Below, one piece after another: positions 22,165 to 34,307 of a stretch of 64,000 nt of DNA (its first letter is position 1; each line of letters opens with the position of its first letter). Location: contig JAHQIW010007234.1 of NCBI GenBank assembly GCA_019055375.1, positions 682,001 through 746,000 on the forward strand. The letters are read 5' to 3'. Both the position numbers and the translations under genes were made by a program. The notes beneath the pieces were generated by a model. That model ran no database searches, had not been told where the DNA came from, and was given only the letters and a program-made list of their open reading frames with translations. This stretch comes from Parelaphostrongylus tenuis (lineage: Eukaryota > Nematoda > Chromadorea > Rhabditida > Metastrongylidae).

Positions 22165-23240
22165 TAAAATCGCAGACCCACGGTGTCACCCTCGTTCCGT
22201 CGCGCGCGATGGCTCGGAGGCAAGCAGCGCAGGGTAACGAGTGCATCGGCTGCCGTCCGTGGGGTAGAAAGTTACTGGTTCGACCCCCTATTACGAGGCT
22301 TCAGTGTAGCCTTCTTGGTGTTATCCTTTTGTTTCCGGTACAATATATCCAAATCACTGAAACACCATATCCCATGTAGGAACACTGTAGCACTGGCGAT
22401 CATTTCATCAATTACATATTCATCACCATTTATTCACCAATCTTCAACTTATAGTAATACTTATAACGTAGTATATTAACATATAACATATTTGGACACG
22501 GAATAACAATATATTTTATCTAACACATCAGTACAATACGCTTATAGATTGTACTGCGCCAAAGCAGAACAGATTCAGTCCAACGCGTTCAAGGAGGAGA
22601 TTGATGCCAGGCGTCTGATAGAACTAATGCCAAGTGGCCTCGAAACGGTTCCATGTAAACAACGTCGCCGATGTGTTGAGTGCTATAAAAATCTGGCTGC
22701 TGACAAAGGCTCCCAATACGCTCGAGATCATACTAAAAGAACACTTACGAGGTGTAATCGATGTAAAACGCATTTCTGCGTGAATTGCTATGATCCCGCA
22801 CATCTTTGTCGCCCTGGTGAGCTAACGTAAGTTGCTGTTCCTAATCAACAAATAGATATTCGTAAACATTTTTTAAATTTGTATTGTGATGTTTTGAATT
22901 ATTGTGTTGACTGAAGTGTATCAATGTTATTGATCTCCTATGTAAATATGTTATATGAAAATATTTCACGTTATAAATATTGTTATTAATAGATTGATTG
23001 CGTATGTTTTAGTGTTAATGTATGAGATATGGTGTGCCAGTGATTTGAGTATACTGCACTGGAAATGCAAGGATAACTTTAAGAAAAAGTAGAGTGAAGC
23101 GTCGTGTTAGGAGATCGGACCAGCAACTTTCTTTCCGATGGGCGGCAGCACGAGGCACTCGTCACTGTGGGCCGCTCTCCGTCGCGTGCATGTCGGGGCG
23201 GGGCTAACGCCGTGGGCCGGTGGTCCCCAACGTGCTAACT
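22165..23240 (+). mobile_element. piggyBac-like element E2 with transposase C-terminal exon
   Basis: The inverted ends are 22170-22370 (GGTTCGACCCCCTATTACGA, GGCTTCAGTG) and 23040-23235 (GTGAAGCGTCGTGTTAGGAG). The only coding sequence is the cysteine-rich exon at 22549-22830. The length is about 1.08 kb, so the catalytic DDE domain is missing. It is flanked directly by two copies of the segmental repeat unit. Confidence 0.75.
22549..22830 (+). CDS. piggyBac-type transposase C-terminal zinc-ribbon exon (E2)
   Basis: Open for 93 codons and possibly spliced in after TTATAG (22548). The pattern is C-V-E-C, 24 residues, R-C-N-R-C, K-T-H-F-C-V-N-C, then H: C-x2-C-x24-C-x2-C-x4-C-x2-C-x4-H. This matches the cysteine-rich domain that closes piggyBac-family transposases and binds the transposon ends. 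The rest of the transposase is absent. The same exon is kept open at 24931-25245. It ends at a TAA inside ACGTAAGT, so the same site could also act as a donor. Whether this fragment is expressed alone is unknown. Confidence 0.65.
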   Translation: MYCAKAEQIQSNAFKEEIDARRLIELMPSGLETVPCKQRRRCVECYKNLAADKGSQYARDHTKRTLTRCNRCKTHFCVNCYDPAHLCRPGELT

Positions 23241-23530
23241 TCCAATGTGCGATTCAACATGTGAACGCTCATTGTGAATTGTGCAACCGGCTCCAGCGTA
23301 CTCGCTAGTCAGGAACATGGCGTATTGTATTTCCATGTAATCACGCCCATCCGTCTATCTTTTAAAATTGGTCCTCTGAATGAATGTATATTTGTGTATG
23401 AAGAAGAGAGAAGAACATCTATCTAAGGCTGTAGATGTGACGCTTGACTGGGTACTTACGGAAGTTATGTTCTCGATGGAATCACTCGAGTTGTGCACAA
23501 AACCCTGACCTACTAGAATGTAATTCAAAA
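23235..23530 (+). repeat. Segmental repeat unit, third copy
   Basis: Matches 4485-4800 and 21765-22060. It lies between elements E2 and E3. Confidence 0.7.
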
Positions 23531-23750
23531 CTTGGATAACTTACATATTGTGGACCGCAGACCTGTAGCGCTAGCGTCGCCCGCTAAAGGAGCTGCGGTT
23601 CAGTGGCGAGCAGTGCGAAGTGATGAGTTCATCGTGCTACTGTCCATAGGGAAGAAGGTGGCTGGTTCGATCCACTAACACGAAACTTCATCGTTTTTTT
23701 TAGTGTTATCTTTTTGTTTCCATTACAATTTCTCAAATCTGGACATGTTT

Positions 23751-24466
23751 ATTATATGGCGATAAATCAATATTCGAACCTATTTGCTAGGCAATGACTT
23801 TTCGTAAGAATGTCAGTAATAATTTGAATGCTGAAATCTCTGGCTATCGTGTTACGTGGCTGGTTTTTGAAAAGTCTTCATTATAACGCTTCAATGAAGG
23901 GAAAACATTTGTGTTTCACACACGCGTTTTTTCTCGCAAGAAAAAGCTCCTTTTACGATTAGTAATCATTCGTAAGGTTTAAAGATTCCAGCGCTGTGCT
24001 GATCTTCCAAGAAAACCGTTTTCTATGCAGTGAGCAGGATATATCACATCGAGGTTAACATGTTCGGCTTGCTTCCAGGCTAATCTGCGGTGAGCTCAGG
24101 TGACTGCAGATTCGATGCGGCGACCCGTCACGATGGACTGATAGAGCCTATGCCATGTGCAATTTTTGTCATTCGACTAGGCAATTTTTCTCCGCTTCGA
24201 AAACAAACGTATGATTCTGATATTGAAAGATTTTCTCTATACGTTTATGAGCTTTTCGTGCTTTCAGCGAAGTGACAGTTGAATTACGTGACCGATGTGA
24301 AACATGATCTTGTTATGAATTTTACACCTTTATCAAAGCGTCTTTTCAAAACCGTCCATGTACCGCGCTAGCCAGTGATTTGAGCTTTCGGATGATTACT
24401 AACACTCCTATTAAAAGTTCTTGTCCAGCGAAAGGGGCTGAATCCTTATTTGTCGTCATATAATGG
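23751..24466. mobile_element. Fold-back MITE, family F, copy 2 (nested in E3)
   Basis: The left end TTATATGGCGATAAATCAAT and the right end, complement of TTATATGACGACAAATAAGG, are inverted. Internal blocks (GAATGCTGAAATCTCTGGCTA on the left, inverted on the right) match the family. It interrupts the subterminal region of E3. Confidence 0.8.
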
Positions 24467-24606
24467 ACAAGAACCTTCAAATCACTGGCGCACCTTATCA
24501 TACCATATCTCATATGGTAATACTGTAGCACGAGCGATCAATTCATTGATTATTTATTCATCACCATCTATTCGACAATCTGCAACCTTTAACAATATTT
24601 ATATTT

Positions 24607-24886
24607 ATGAGCGCATACGGCGCAGTGGTCAGACGTGCTCTGCATCGCACACAAGGTCGATGGCTCATCCGGCGTTCATGGCTCACCAAACCATCCATCC
24701 CATTAGGGTCGGTAAATTGGTACCAGACTTGTCTGAGAGGATAAGCACCATTGATCGGTACAGCGGGAGGCCACCGCGAGTCATTGTAAAGGCCAGATAT
24801 GCACTCAACCAGCTCAAACGAAGTTAAAAATTGAAGATGACGAGATTGATCAACGTCGAGAGGTTTATCCTTTATCTATTATATTC
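24607..24886 (+). mobile_element. tRNA-derived SINE, family A, copy 4 (nested in E3)
   Basis: GAGCGCATACGGCGCAGTGG at the head, GGGTCGGTAAATTGGTACCA in the body and GAGGTTTATCCTTTATC in the tail. The B box is altered by a small rearrangement (GTCGATGGCTCATCCGGCG). It splits E3 between two blocks that are contiguous in E2. Confidence 0.9.
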
Positions 24887-24930
24887 ACATATAACATACT
24901 TTCATAGGAGAATAACAACACTAACAAGGT

Positions 24931-25245
24931 TTGAATAGTACAATAATACAATACGCTTATAGAACGTATTGCATCAACGCAGAAGAGATTCATTCCAACG
25001 CGTTCAACGAAGCGGTTGATGTCAAGTATTCAAGAGAGTCAACTCCACCTGGCCTCGAAAAGGTTCCTAGTAAGAAACGTCGCCGATGTGTTGAGTGCTA
25101 TAACGATCTGTCGGCTGTCATGGGCTCCTATTATGCTCGAGATCATGCTAGAAAAACACATACAAGATGTGTTCGATGTAAAACTTTTTTCTGCGTGAAG
25201 TGCTATGATCCTGGACATCGCTGTGGCCCTAGAGAAACCACGTAG
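24931..25245 (+). CDS. piggyBac-type transposase C-terminal zinc-ribbon exon (E3)
   Basis: 104 codons, homologous to 22549-22830. The cysteine pattern is C-V-E-C, 24 residues, R-C-V-R-C, K-T-F-F-C-V-K-C-Y-D-P-G-H. Both copies share RRRCVECY and the final CYDP.H.C.P. All six cysteines and the histidine of the ribbon are kept in both copies, although the flanking DNA has diverged. No catalytic domain is nearby. Confidence 0.65.
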   Translation: MNSTIIQYAYRTYCINAEEIHSNAFNEAVDVKYSRESTPPGLEKVPSKKRRRCVECYNDLSAVMGSYYARDHARKTHTRCVRCKTFFCVKCYDPGHRCGPRETT

Positions 25246-26199
25246 TTGCTGATCGTATTCAGCTAATGGATGTTTTATAAGAATTTATTGTATTTGTTTT
25301 CTGTTCTATTGTAATATTGTATTAATTAGACTTCATAAAGTATTACGGCAAAATACGCTCAGTTGTCTAACGTCCAACTACTTTTGATACAAAGTTGGTT
25401 TTCTTTAAGTAATTATGTTTCATGTAGATATATTGTTATAAATATTGTTATTAGTTGCAGGTTGTTAAATAAGTGGTTATGAATAGATGACCAAAAGATT
25501 GATTGTTTGTGGTACGGTGTACTTGAAAGAGAGATAGTGAGTCAGTGATATGAGCATAAAGTACTGGAAACAAACGGATAACCCCATAAAAACTACAGTG
25601 GAGCGTCGTATTAGCAAAACGAGTCAAAAACTTTCTTCCTGATGGGCGACAGCACGAGGGGCTCGTCACTGCGCGTTACTCTCCGCCGAGCCGCCGTCTG
25701 CGCTGTGGGACTGCGGTCCCCAATGTGTTAAGCAACCATTTGATCTGTTCTCATTTTATAGTGTGTTGAAGGAGGACTGATCTTGCAAATACAATTGAAT
25801 CTCTTCTCTGCTTCGTAGAACATCGTTTTTTATCATTTACATAGTGCAAAAGCAGTCGTTGACGAAATGAAGTTATATTTCTGAACATTTGTAGGGCTTT
25901 TCCTATGAAGGTATAGTGCCAAATTGTTTTCAATATCTACAAATTCTGCCAGAACGACTTCACTTTTGTGCTTATAGGAATGTTTGGCTCTATGAAATCA
26001 GACGTGAGGCGGAAAAAAACTGATTTTGCTTCAATTTTGGCTCAACTGATTGATAATCGAACTTTCTTTTTGCTTAATTCTAAAACATATCATGCTTTCT
26101 CAAGGATTGTCTTCGTGATCTGTGTGATGTTATGTGCTTCGTAATCTGACTTGAATCTTCCCTGTAATGTTTAAACAAGTAGGTGAATAAAAGAGGCTT

Positions 26200-27400
26200 G
26201 AGGAGCCTCAGTTCAGCTCTCGAGTTCATTCATCTTCTAAGCATGCCATTTCGTCTCATCGTTACCCTTCATAATCCGTAAAAAATGAGCACTACGCTAT
26301 TGCTTCGACGAGAATACAGTCAAACTATATTAATACTTTTGACGGTACTATTTGCTTTTTTGAAAACCACCAATACCTGAAGACAGTCAGCTCATCAAGT
26401 AATCTACTCACGCACCTTAACCCTTTGGCTTACATTGACTCAACTCTCCGTGTGTCTGACGAGGCTGAAATGTGTGCTTCACCTCCTCTGCGACTCCTTC
26501 AGGGCACATTGATGAAAAGCAATTAAGTAGGACCACATAAATCTTAATTCTCATTCTAATCTAAATTAGCTTAGTGACTGCCATGTTGTCAGTCAGAGCA
26601 AAAAAAGGTTGGATATGCGTTCGTACCCATGGATCTACGCTTTGTATTGAAAGTAGTTAAACGTTAGGATTTTTACTTGGGAGGATTTTTCTGCCGTGAT
26701 AATTACGTTATAGAAGCGATGCCAATCGAAATCAAAAAGATAACACCAAAAAAAATAAAGGGTAGTGTTGTCGTAAGGGATCAAAGCATCAGTTCTCTTC
26801 CCAATGAATGACTGGCTGGCAGCCAAGTTTCTTCCCAATGGATAACTGACTGCCGACTGGCAGAGAGTGAGAGAAACAGTGATTGCCATGCTAGTGTTCG
26901 AGTCGTGGAGAAGGTGAAGCAGATAGTCCAGCTTTTCCAGTTGGGACGCACAGGAAGGTAGGGTCAATGAAAACCGAAAGGTTGATGCACGAAAGTAGTT
27001 CATCAGGATTTAGATGCTGAGAAAGCGTAACTCTTTTAGTGATTTTAAGGTGGCTTTTGATGACCTGGTATACTTTTCGATGCGAACGGATTGTGTGTTC
27101 ATTGAGTTGTTTGATTTGAGTTTTATATACCATAATTGTCATAAGTTCCTCTTACCAGATGTGAAGTACATTTTTCAATAAACACTTGTTTCACAAAATA
27201 CACTTCAAAGTCAAGTTCTTTTTTTTATAAGCAACTAGAGGATACCTGTGTTTCACCATCGGACAGCCGTAAAAAAGAATGGCTCCATTATGATATCGAA
27301 ATAAAACAAAAGCCCGATGAGTTTTTACTCCTTCATTGAATGAAGTACGACGCTTGCTATTCTTGTACCAACCCAGGAAATGAAAGCGGAATAAGTTACG
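26200..27400 (+). repeat. Second copy of the 5.65-6.27 kb segment, decayed
   Basis: 26280-26430 and 27118-27400 match 5770-5920 and 6010-6270. The counterpart of the possible exon at 6181 starts without ATG and has a stop after about ten codons. An end resembling the TTAA MITE (TTAACCCTTTGGC) occurs at 26419. Confidence 0.6.
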
Positions 27401-27779
27401 TCTTCGTCTTCCGAATAACTGTTCTTCTCCCAAATAACTGCTATTTTCCTTTCCCTTTCTATGCTTATTCCTATCGCTTATCGTCAAATAATTTGTATTC
27501 CAATAGTAGATAATTAAAAAAGTCAGGCGATGAGTCATATCATCGGTTAGTGAGTTGGGCTGGCGGGGAGGATGCTTTTTGGCTTGCGATGGAATTCCGA
27601 ACGGTTTCCAGACAATGGACAGTCTGAAAAAACTCTCGAGCGACTGTCAAAGAGCACGCCTGCAATGGGACTTTATTTAGCCTCAGTTTTCTTTGTAGTG
27701 GTTGCCAGCATCCGATCTCAATGCTTGCCTTTTGCCTGATCTTATTCGTCCATTTCTCAATGATAATCATAGACTAAAA

Positions 27780-30480
27780 TGATGCTAAGCATTTTCAGTA
27801 AGTAGTCTAAATAAGTCTCTACTACTATACCACTCCATTTCATGAGCAATATGCAAAGATATCCCTTTGCGGGACGATGAGGGTAAGTATAAACCCTCAG
27901 CGTGAGCGCCATTCGGACGACGCTACGAAAAAGTAGTGCCGGCCTAACAATGCAAATTCAGTTAATAAAGCTCTCAGAGTAAACACTGTCATAAAAAAAA
28001 CAGATGAAATATTACTGACACGACCCTGATAAATGATTTTGGCAAGATTAACGCTTATGCTGCCCAAAATCTTTCTTTTTTCAAAGATAAAACCATATAC
28101 TTACGAAAAGGATTATGTTCCTAGCTGTTGTTAGACCATTTTCTCATGTCTTCTTGATGTGTTTTATGGTCAATAGATAGCTTGAGAAATGCAGACTCTA
28201 ATACTAAGCTTGTTGTTTGAAAATAATCCCATAGTACGTTCTAATGAAAAATAGAAGATGACGTTTTGCAATCGCAATCCAATTTTTCTAATTGAAAAGA
28301 GGATTTTTTGGGACTATATAGTTCTATTTTGATTCGTATGGAGTTTTTTGTCAAAAAAAAAACTTGAGATATCATTGATAGAACTTTTGTAAACGTATTT
28401 CTAAGAAGAATAACGCTCAACTGCCTTGAACATCCTAATTTTTGAAAAATTCTGTCACATGCAATCGCATTTTGAAAATTGCAATCGTGAGACCTTGAAT
28501 TATTTTAGAAAAGATTTATTCCACAAGATTACTAGTATTTATTCGATAGCTGAGATCTAGTGAACATGTGTGAACTTTCGCTAGAGCAGTCCCCCGGATA
28601 AAGCTTTTTCTCATGAGCAACTAGTAACCATTCGATAGTGGAAATCTCAGCGATTTCAAAGACGTAGTTTGTTTTTAGAGAGGAAATCTTAGTGAGCTGT
28701 GGGTAGTCTAAAGGCGATTATGTTTCGCACTTCAAAAAGGTGAGATTTTGCGACATTAGCCTTAAGTCACCGTGCCTTTAGTAACACATTGACTAACTGC
28801 GAAATGTATATTCTTTTAACTGCTACGGTACAACAAAGAGTTCTTTTCAGAAACAAGATTACTGTGGATATCGTCGATATTTGAGCTATCGAACAATTAT
28901 TAGAGGTTTAGAGGAAAAGCTGACTTCAGTGGGAAATGCATGAGTGTGAAAAGTGTTTTGATTTTCACTGTGAAAGCGAATTAAGGGTGCCATTTTGAGA
29001 ATGAAGTACACAGCCGAAATTTCCAAGATTTAAGCTATCGAATGGTTAATATAGCTTTGACAAAAATTGAGAAATGCGTTTTTCCCATGAGGTCAAAAAG
29101 AGGACGCGGACATAAAAAATTACACAAATTTGCGAAATCAAATCTTTTTGACTGTTGCAACACTCTGAGAAGTCTTTTATCAAAATCAAGTATGCCGTTG
29201 AAATTTCTAAGATTTCCTCTATTCAATGATTATCGATTGCTTATGAAAAAGCTCTATATGGCGAGAAGTGCTTAAATGTAAAACAAAAATTTTTTTGACT
29301 GTTGCAGCGAAGAAAACAGGCCATTTAAGGATTGAAATACATCGTTCAAATTCACTTGATTCTAGTTATCGAATGACTACTAAACACATCGTTTAATATG
29401 TTTCTACTGAAAGGTTCAAGCAGGGTGGAGAGAACGGGAAAGATCGCTCAGACCTCCACCTCCACTTCCATACCGTACATATGAATAGAGAATTCGAACG
29501 AAAGTATGCATTGATCTGAGAAATGGGAATCTGAACTGCACTGATAATCGAGAAATATCAGGACATATCGATGAAGTGGGATCGCATGCAACAAGCGGCA
29601 TATTTTCGACGAACTACTCATTGTTACAAATTTAAGCCAGTATGAATGATATTATGCATTTCATGCAGTAAAGTATGCGGAAAGATAAAAGAAATAGAAG
29701 ACAAACTTGATTGAATTGTAGATAAGTATAGATAAAATATCATGTAAATGTTCAACAAAGCTTCTAAATATAGCCTTTTCATGAATACTTGTTTTTTCCT
29801 TCGAAATTGTGCATTATGAATGGAGCAATTACGTTATTTCTGATAAAATGAACTTATTGAGCTCAGTTCTATCATATCTGACCATTTATTGACCCAGAAA
29901 TTCCACGTGTGAACGATTAAAGCACATATTTCATTAGGAAACTACCATATTAGTCTTGCAGGAGGCGCCGGCAGGCTCTCTTCGTAGCCGTCCGAGCCTC
30001 CCGCCGGTCGAAAATGGACTGTAATTGAGGTTGCTTTTTATGTTGTATCCGACATTGCACCCACACATCGCATCACTCCATTAGCCTTTCTCAGAGTAGC
30101 CATCACCCTCAGAACTAGTTGTTGCTTATCATGTCCTGAACATGTAATTCCATAAAACTGCTCCTCGTACTTCATGTGTATCATTCGGGGGCTCGATGCT
30201 CATTATGCTCCTAATCCTTATTTCAGTTCCATTCCTCGGCGCTTGCGCAAAATTGCTTCTAACATTCGAACTGTCAATTGCGTATTATTCTATCCTCAGT
30301 TAGAGCTCTATTCTTCAGATCTTATGTAGTGTTATCGTCAACCCTTGAGTTACTGATCGCTTACCACATCGTCTAACTTGTAGATACATTCATCAATGTC
30401 GTTAGTTGTTGTCGCTATGTTATGATATTGTGTATAGAGGTCCAATTACCCACGTTTTAGGCTGTATGACCTGCGGCTAA
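27780..30480. other. Gene-poor AT-rich stretch with MITE-like units
   Basis: I find no convincing coding exon. Between 28560 and 29400 there are five diverged occurrences of a block like 'TAG.TATCGAATGATTACTAA', the inner part of the family F fold-back ends, which suggests several overlapping decayed MITEs. The remainder is AT-rich and unremarkable. Confidence 0.5.
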
Positions 30481-30629
30481 AAGGAGCTAAAGCTCCGCTT
30501 GGCAAAGATTATAAGGCGAGCAAACTCCAAGCCAGTACAAATTGGTGCATCAACCTTCTTTACCGGGCTTTGGTACGTTATTCGTTATTCTCTATTCCCG
30601 CAATTGGCCAGTCCACCAAGTCAGTACAT

Positions 30630-30830
30630 TGTCCCCGAAACTTTCTTTCTCTCCAAAAATTCCTCCCGTTGGTGTCCTTCTTCTATACAATTGTAATCGA
30701 GATGCCCACAAAGAGGTGATTCGGAACAAACGAAAAAGTGCTGAAGATACAGAGGCGTTATATGGATTACACTTTGTTTGGCGTTTGGAATCGATCGTTA
30801 TGAATTTCCAGAAGTCCGGCATGAATTGTT
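30630..30830 (+). pseudogene. Possible exon relic, duplicate of 6361-6440
   Basis: An open stretch (KIPPVGVLLLYNC, then DAHKEVIRNKRKSAEDTEA) aligns in part with 6361-6440 in the other copy of this duplicated segment, where it is interrupted by a TGA. The gene is not recognised. The charged 'NKRKSAEDTEAL' part is the most protein-like. Confidence 0.25.
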
Positions 30831-32298
30831 TCTACTCATACATTGGTCGACATAATGACAGGCATGTGTTGATATCCAGGTCCCTTCTCTGGGGATCGTT
30901 TATTTTGGTGTACAGAGATTTTTTTGTTGTCGTTTTTTTCTTCTTGTTCAATCAGTAGCTAATCTAACGCACATCATCCTGGTGTCATTGTACCTGGAAT
31001 TCTATTCTGTGCACTGGTGATTTACAGCAAACTTTCTTGAGCAAATTCATTTTGTGAGCGGAGACTATCTTGATCTGCACGCACCAAAGATACTGTTACG
31101 ATCTGAAATAGAAAAGTAAACACTATTGCTGCACCTTAACATCTAAGTGCTCTTATTTCAAGTTATGGTGAATTTTATTCCGATTTGACAGTCACTCTCT
31201 TGGATTCATAAATCTTTGCAAGCACTATAAAGTTTTTGATCCTATCGATTTCGGACTCTGCTTTTGTTGAGCCCAATAACAGGACTTTTTCGGAGACTAG
31301 TGTTTCGGATGTTGAAGTGATTGATCGAGTCTTTGTCTACAGGAACATTATAATGTTCTGCAGTGTGTCGTTTATATGTTCTACAACCATGCTCAGCAGA
31401 GAGCAAATTCACATATATAGCAAAACTGATCATTAAATGCTATCAGAAACACAAAAGTGTCGTGGATTTTCATTATTCATATAATGCTTTAGATATCTCA
31501 TTATCGATATGCTTCAAAAGTATGGGAGAATGCTTTGAAAAACAGCCCAAAACGCCCTCAAACCATGGATCGAGTAATCAGCAAGCCATTTTGATGCAGT
31601 GAAATGTTTTCTCAAACAGAAATCGTGGGAATTTTACAAGAGAGAATGCAATAGTGAGATCGACTACGTTGCAGTAAATCTAAGGTTTTGTGTGATCAAT
31701 ATCACTATAGCCCCGAATTTCTACATGAAATCGGACCATCGCCTCCTCGCCAGGAACGAATGCCGGCCACTTTGTGTCCGTATTAGAGAACATCCTTTGG
31801 CGAACTAGGAGCTTAACCAGGTACCCCACCTGGCTCGCATGAAATTCAGACACACAACGGGGAGGATTTCGCAGTCAAGTCACCTTCGTCCCACAGGAGC
31901 ATAAGTCCTCAGCGCATAAGATTTTGGAAGCATTCTGAACAAACTCTAAGAATGCAAACATGCATCGCAGGAAGAAAAGCGTCATTACCTACGTATGATC
32001 TGATACAGTAGACTGACATGATGTTAGAGGCACATTGGCAGTTTGAATGAACTCTGTACGGTTCATAATGCGATTGAAATCTGGATGTTGTGATTTTTTT
32101 TTTTTGATGGAGTAACGAACATGTGCAGTTGACTAGGTTGTGAACGATCTAATCTTTCCACGCTTTGTAGAAAAAAAGGCCACCCAAATGTTAATTGATC
32201 GATCAAATATTATTGTAACAACCTCACTTTCGGTTTACAAAAAATTCTGTGAAATCCTTCAATTATTATTTGAGCCAACTTGTCATGTGGTCTGGTAA

Positions 32299-32361
32299 GG
32301 GCTCTTGTACAGCCCGATACACGTGTTTCGTCCTTACAGACTCGTCAGCCGAGCAGAACCC
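32299..32361 (-). ncRNA. Hammerhead ribozyme, type I, complete core
   Basis: Minus strand: outer stem I GGGUUCU pairs with AGAGCCC (7 bp), inner stem I GCUCGG pairs with UCGGGC (6 bp including GU pairs), core CUGACGA, stem II GUC/GAC around UGUAAG, GAAA, stem III CACGUG, cleavage site UA. All invariant positions are present. The internal loop between the two parts of stem I is where loop-loop contacts lie in natural type I ribozymes. Confidence 0.8.
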
Positions 32362-32490
32362 GTCGTTTTTCGATCTTTTTATAGTCAGTTCTCTCGGGAG
32401 CCTTACACTCCTTATAGAGAGTCATCGAAGACGAACGTTTTACACTCTTTGTCTATGTTTACACTGACTATAAAAAGATCGAAAGACGAC

Positions 32491-32553
32491 GGGTTCTGCC
32501 CGGCTGACGAGTCTGTAAGGACGAAACATGTGTGTCCTGCTGTACAAGAGCCC
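32491..32553 (+). ncRNA. Hammerhead ribozyme, decayed partner copy
   Basis: Inverted copy of 32299-32361. The CUGACGA and GAAA cores and stem II are identical, but the cleavage site is UG where UH is required, and the inner stem I pairing is weakened (GCCCGG against UCCUGC). The outer stem GGGUUCU/AGAGCCC is intact. Probably inactive. Confidence 0.7.
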
Positions 32554-34307
32554 TCACCAGACCACATGACAAGTTGGCTCAAATAATAATGAAAGCATCT
32601 ATTTAAATTTTGAGCGTGGTCTAAACAAAGCACTCAAAATAAAGGTATGATTCTGTGAAATATTGAGGAATGCCGAGTTCATTAGAGAGCCGGTCTTGGG
32701 AGATAGTCGGCTGTTTTTTTTTCACGTTAATCATGAAAAAATTCGATTGATGCAAATTTGTCGCATTATTGGACTTTTTGATTAGTCTAGGCAGCCTTAT
32801 CAAAGTCGCTTTGTGACACAATGACTTGCCAACAAGCTATTACTAAAGAATTCTACGAAACAGTGGACAGTGGATCAGCCTCAAAACTATGAACGTTGTT
32901 CGAAAAATAGTCCAGAAAGTTCTTAAAAAAAACAGGTTCTCTCGAGAAGCAGTTCGTAAGCGCGAATAGTCAAGATAATGGCTAGATGTCAATTTATTAA
33001 GAGAAACTGGAAAAAATGAATGTTACCAGAGATTGCGTTTTAAGTGGAGCTCATCGTAAGGTTGTTTCAACACCGTTCACCAAGTGTAACACATCGACTG
33101 ACAAAGATCATAAATCAAAATGTTTTCTTCTACATTCCGCTCCTTTTTTGATTGCTAAGGTTTCCATTAAATTGTGCATTAGAATAAAGCGAAAATATCT
33201 GCTGAGAAAATCATTTGTTTTTGTGAATACGCATCATCATTGTATGATCTTCATGTAGTTTCAATGAATCTTGGTGCATCTATTGATTTGTTCCATTATT
33301 CTTCATGATATCATTTTATTCAGCTTTTTTTCCTGTTTGATATCGGGCCGTTGCCAGAAAACCCGTGGTATGCTAGAGAATGTTCTAATAGCTTAGCGAG
33401 GTGGGTGTAAAAGGACACGCTCACAGCGACTTTCTAAGATGCAGATTCCAAATTGATCAACACCAGCTAAACTTTATCATGCTTATTGAATATAAGAGTA
33501 GTACAATGAAGACGACGGAGATTATTAACAGTGTTTGGACCAAGCCCTGCTAGCGATTGGACTGTGAGCCACCGATCTCACCGCTTCGGCGAATGCGATA
33601 TGGAGGTAGTAAAGTCAACCTCACTTTGGCCGGCCAGTCATTTTTGACAGAGACGCTCTGCACCACAGGCTGGAAATGCATCTGGACTATAGGAACTTCA
33701 AGTAAACACCCTGAATACGGCCGTAACACTATCGCTCGCCATCTAGTTGAAATGGGCTAAAAATTGATGTATCGATGGACACCTCATGGATTGACCGTTC
33801 AAAATCGCACTGCACGCGTAAACATCTGCGAAAATCTTTTACTGTGACCGCTTAAGCATCATAATTGGAGATAAGTTCACTGTCTAATACGCAAACAACA
33901 CATGCCCATCACTACTGGGAGCCTCGCAGCAAAGAGCCGCCAGCTCAACGAAAATTTACATGGCAGGAAGATTATTTTCTTGATTATGCTCAGTTTTCCG
34001 GGATTGACAAGGCATGCTTTTGAAAGCTGCTCGACAACTAGCTGGGAATGTATGCAACGTCTACGGGAATAAACTTCGGGAGTTGGCCGCAGCAGTGCGA
34101 CAGAAACTTCCGCATTGGTCCAATGTCGCTCCTCCGAGCCCTGAGGCAGCATCTATAATAGAGAAAATTTGGAGACTACAATTAGCTGAAAAGTGACCTC
34201 ACGACTCGTTGGGAGGAAGGCGTCTAAGCTTTGTCCAGCAAATGAGTGTATATCAATGATCATGATGGTGACCATGTTTGTTAATCAACTGATTTCTTTG
34301 AATTAAT

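Larger units (their letters stand above)
23556..25740 (+). mobile_element. piggyBac-like element E3 with nested insertions
   Basis: The left end at 23556-23745 carries GGCTGGTTCGATCCACTAAC and CGAAACTTCATCG. The right end at 25545-25740 carries ACAGTGGAGCGTCGTATTAG. Subterminal blocks match E1 and E2 once two insertions are removed: a family F fold-back MITE (23.75-24.47 kb) and a SINE (24.61-24.89 kb). The transposase cysteine-rich exon lies at 24931-25245. The nesting gives the order of events: E3 first, then the MITE and the SINE. Confidence 0.7.
32265..32590. mobile_element. Palindromic element with two hammerhead ribozymes head to head
   Basis: The left arm 32265-32375 and the right arm 32475-32590 are inverted copies: TTATTTGAGCCAACTTGTCA at the left end and its complement at the right. 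Each arm carries one hammerhead. About 100 bp of less related DNA separates them, with shared GACTATAAAAAGATCGAAA blocks. Such an inverted pair would be transcribed as a long hairpin. Confidence 0.8.
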
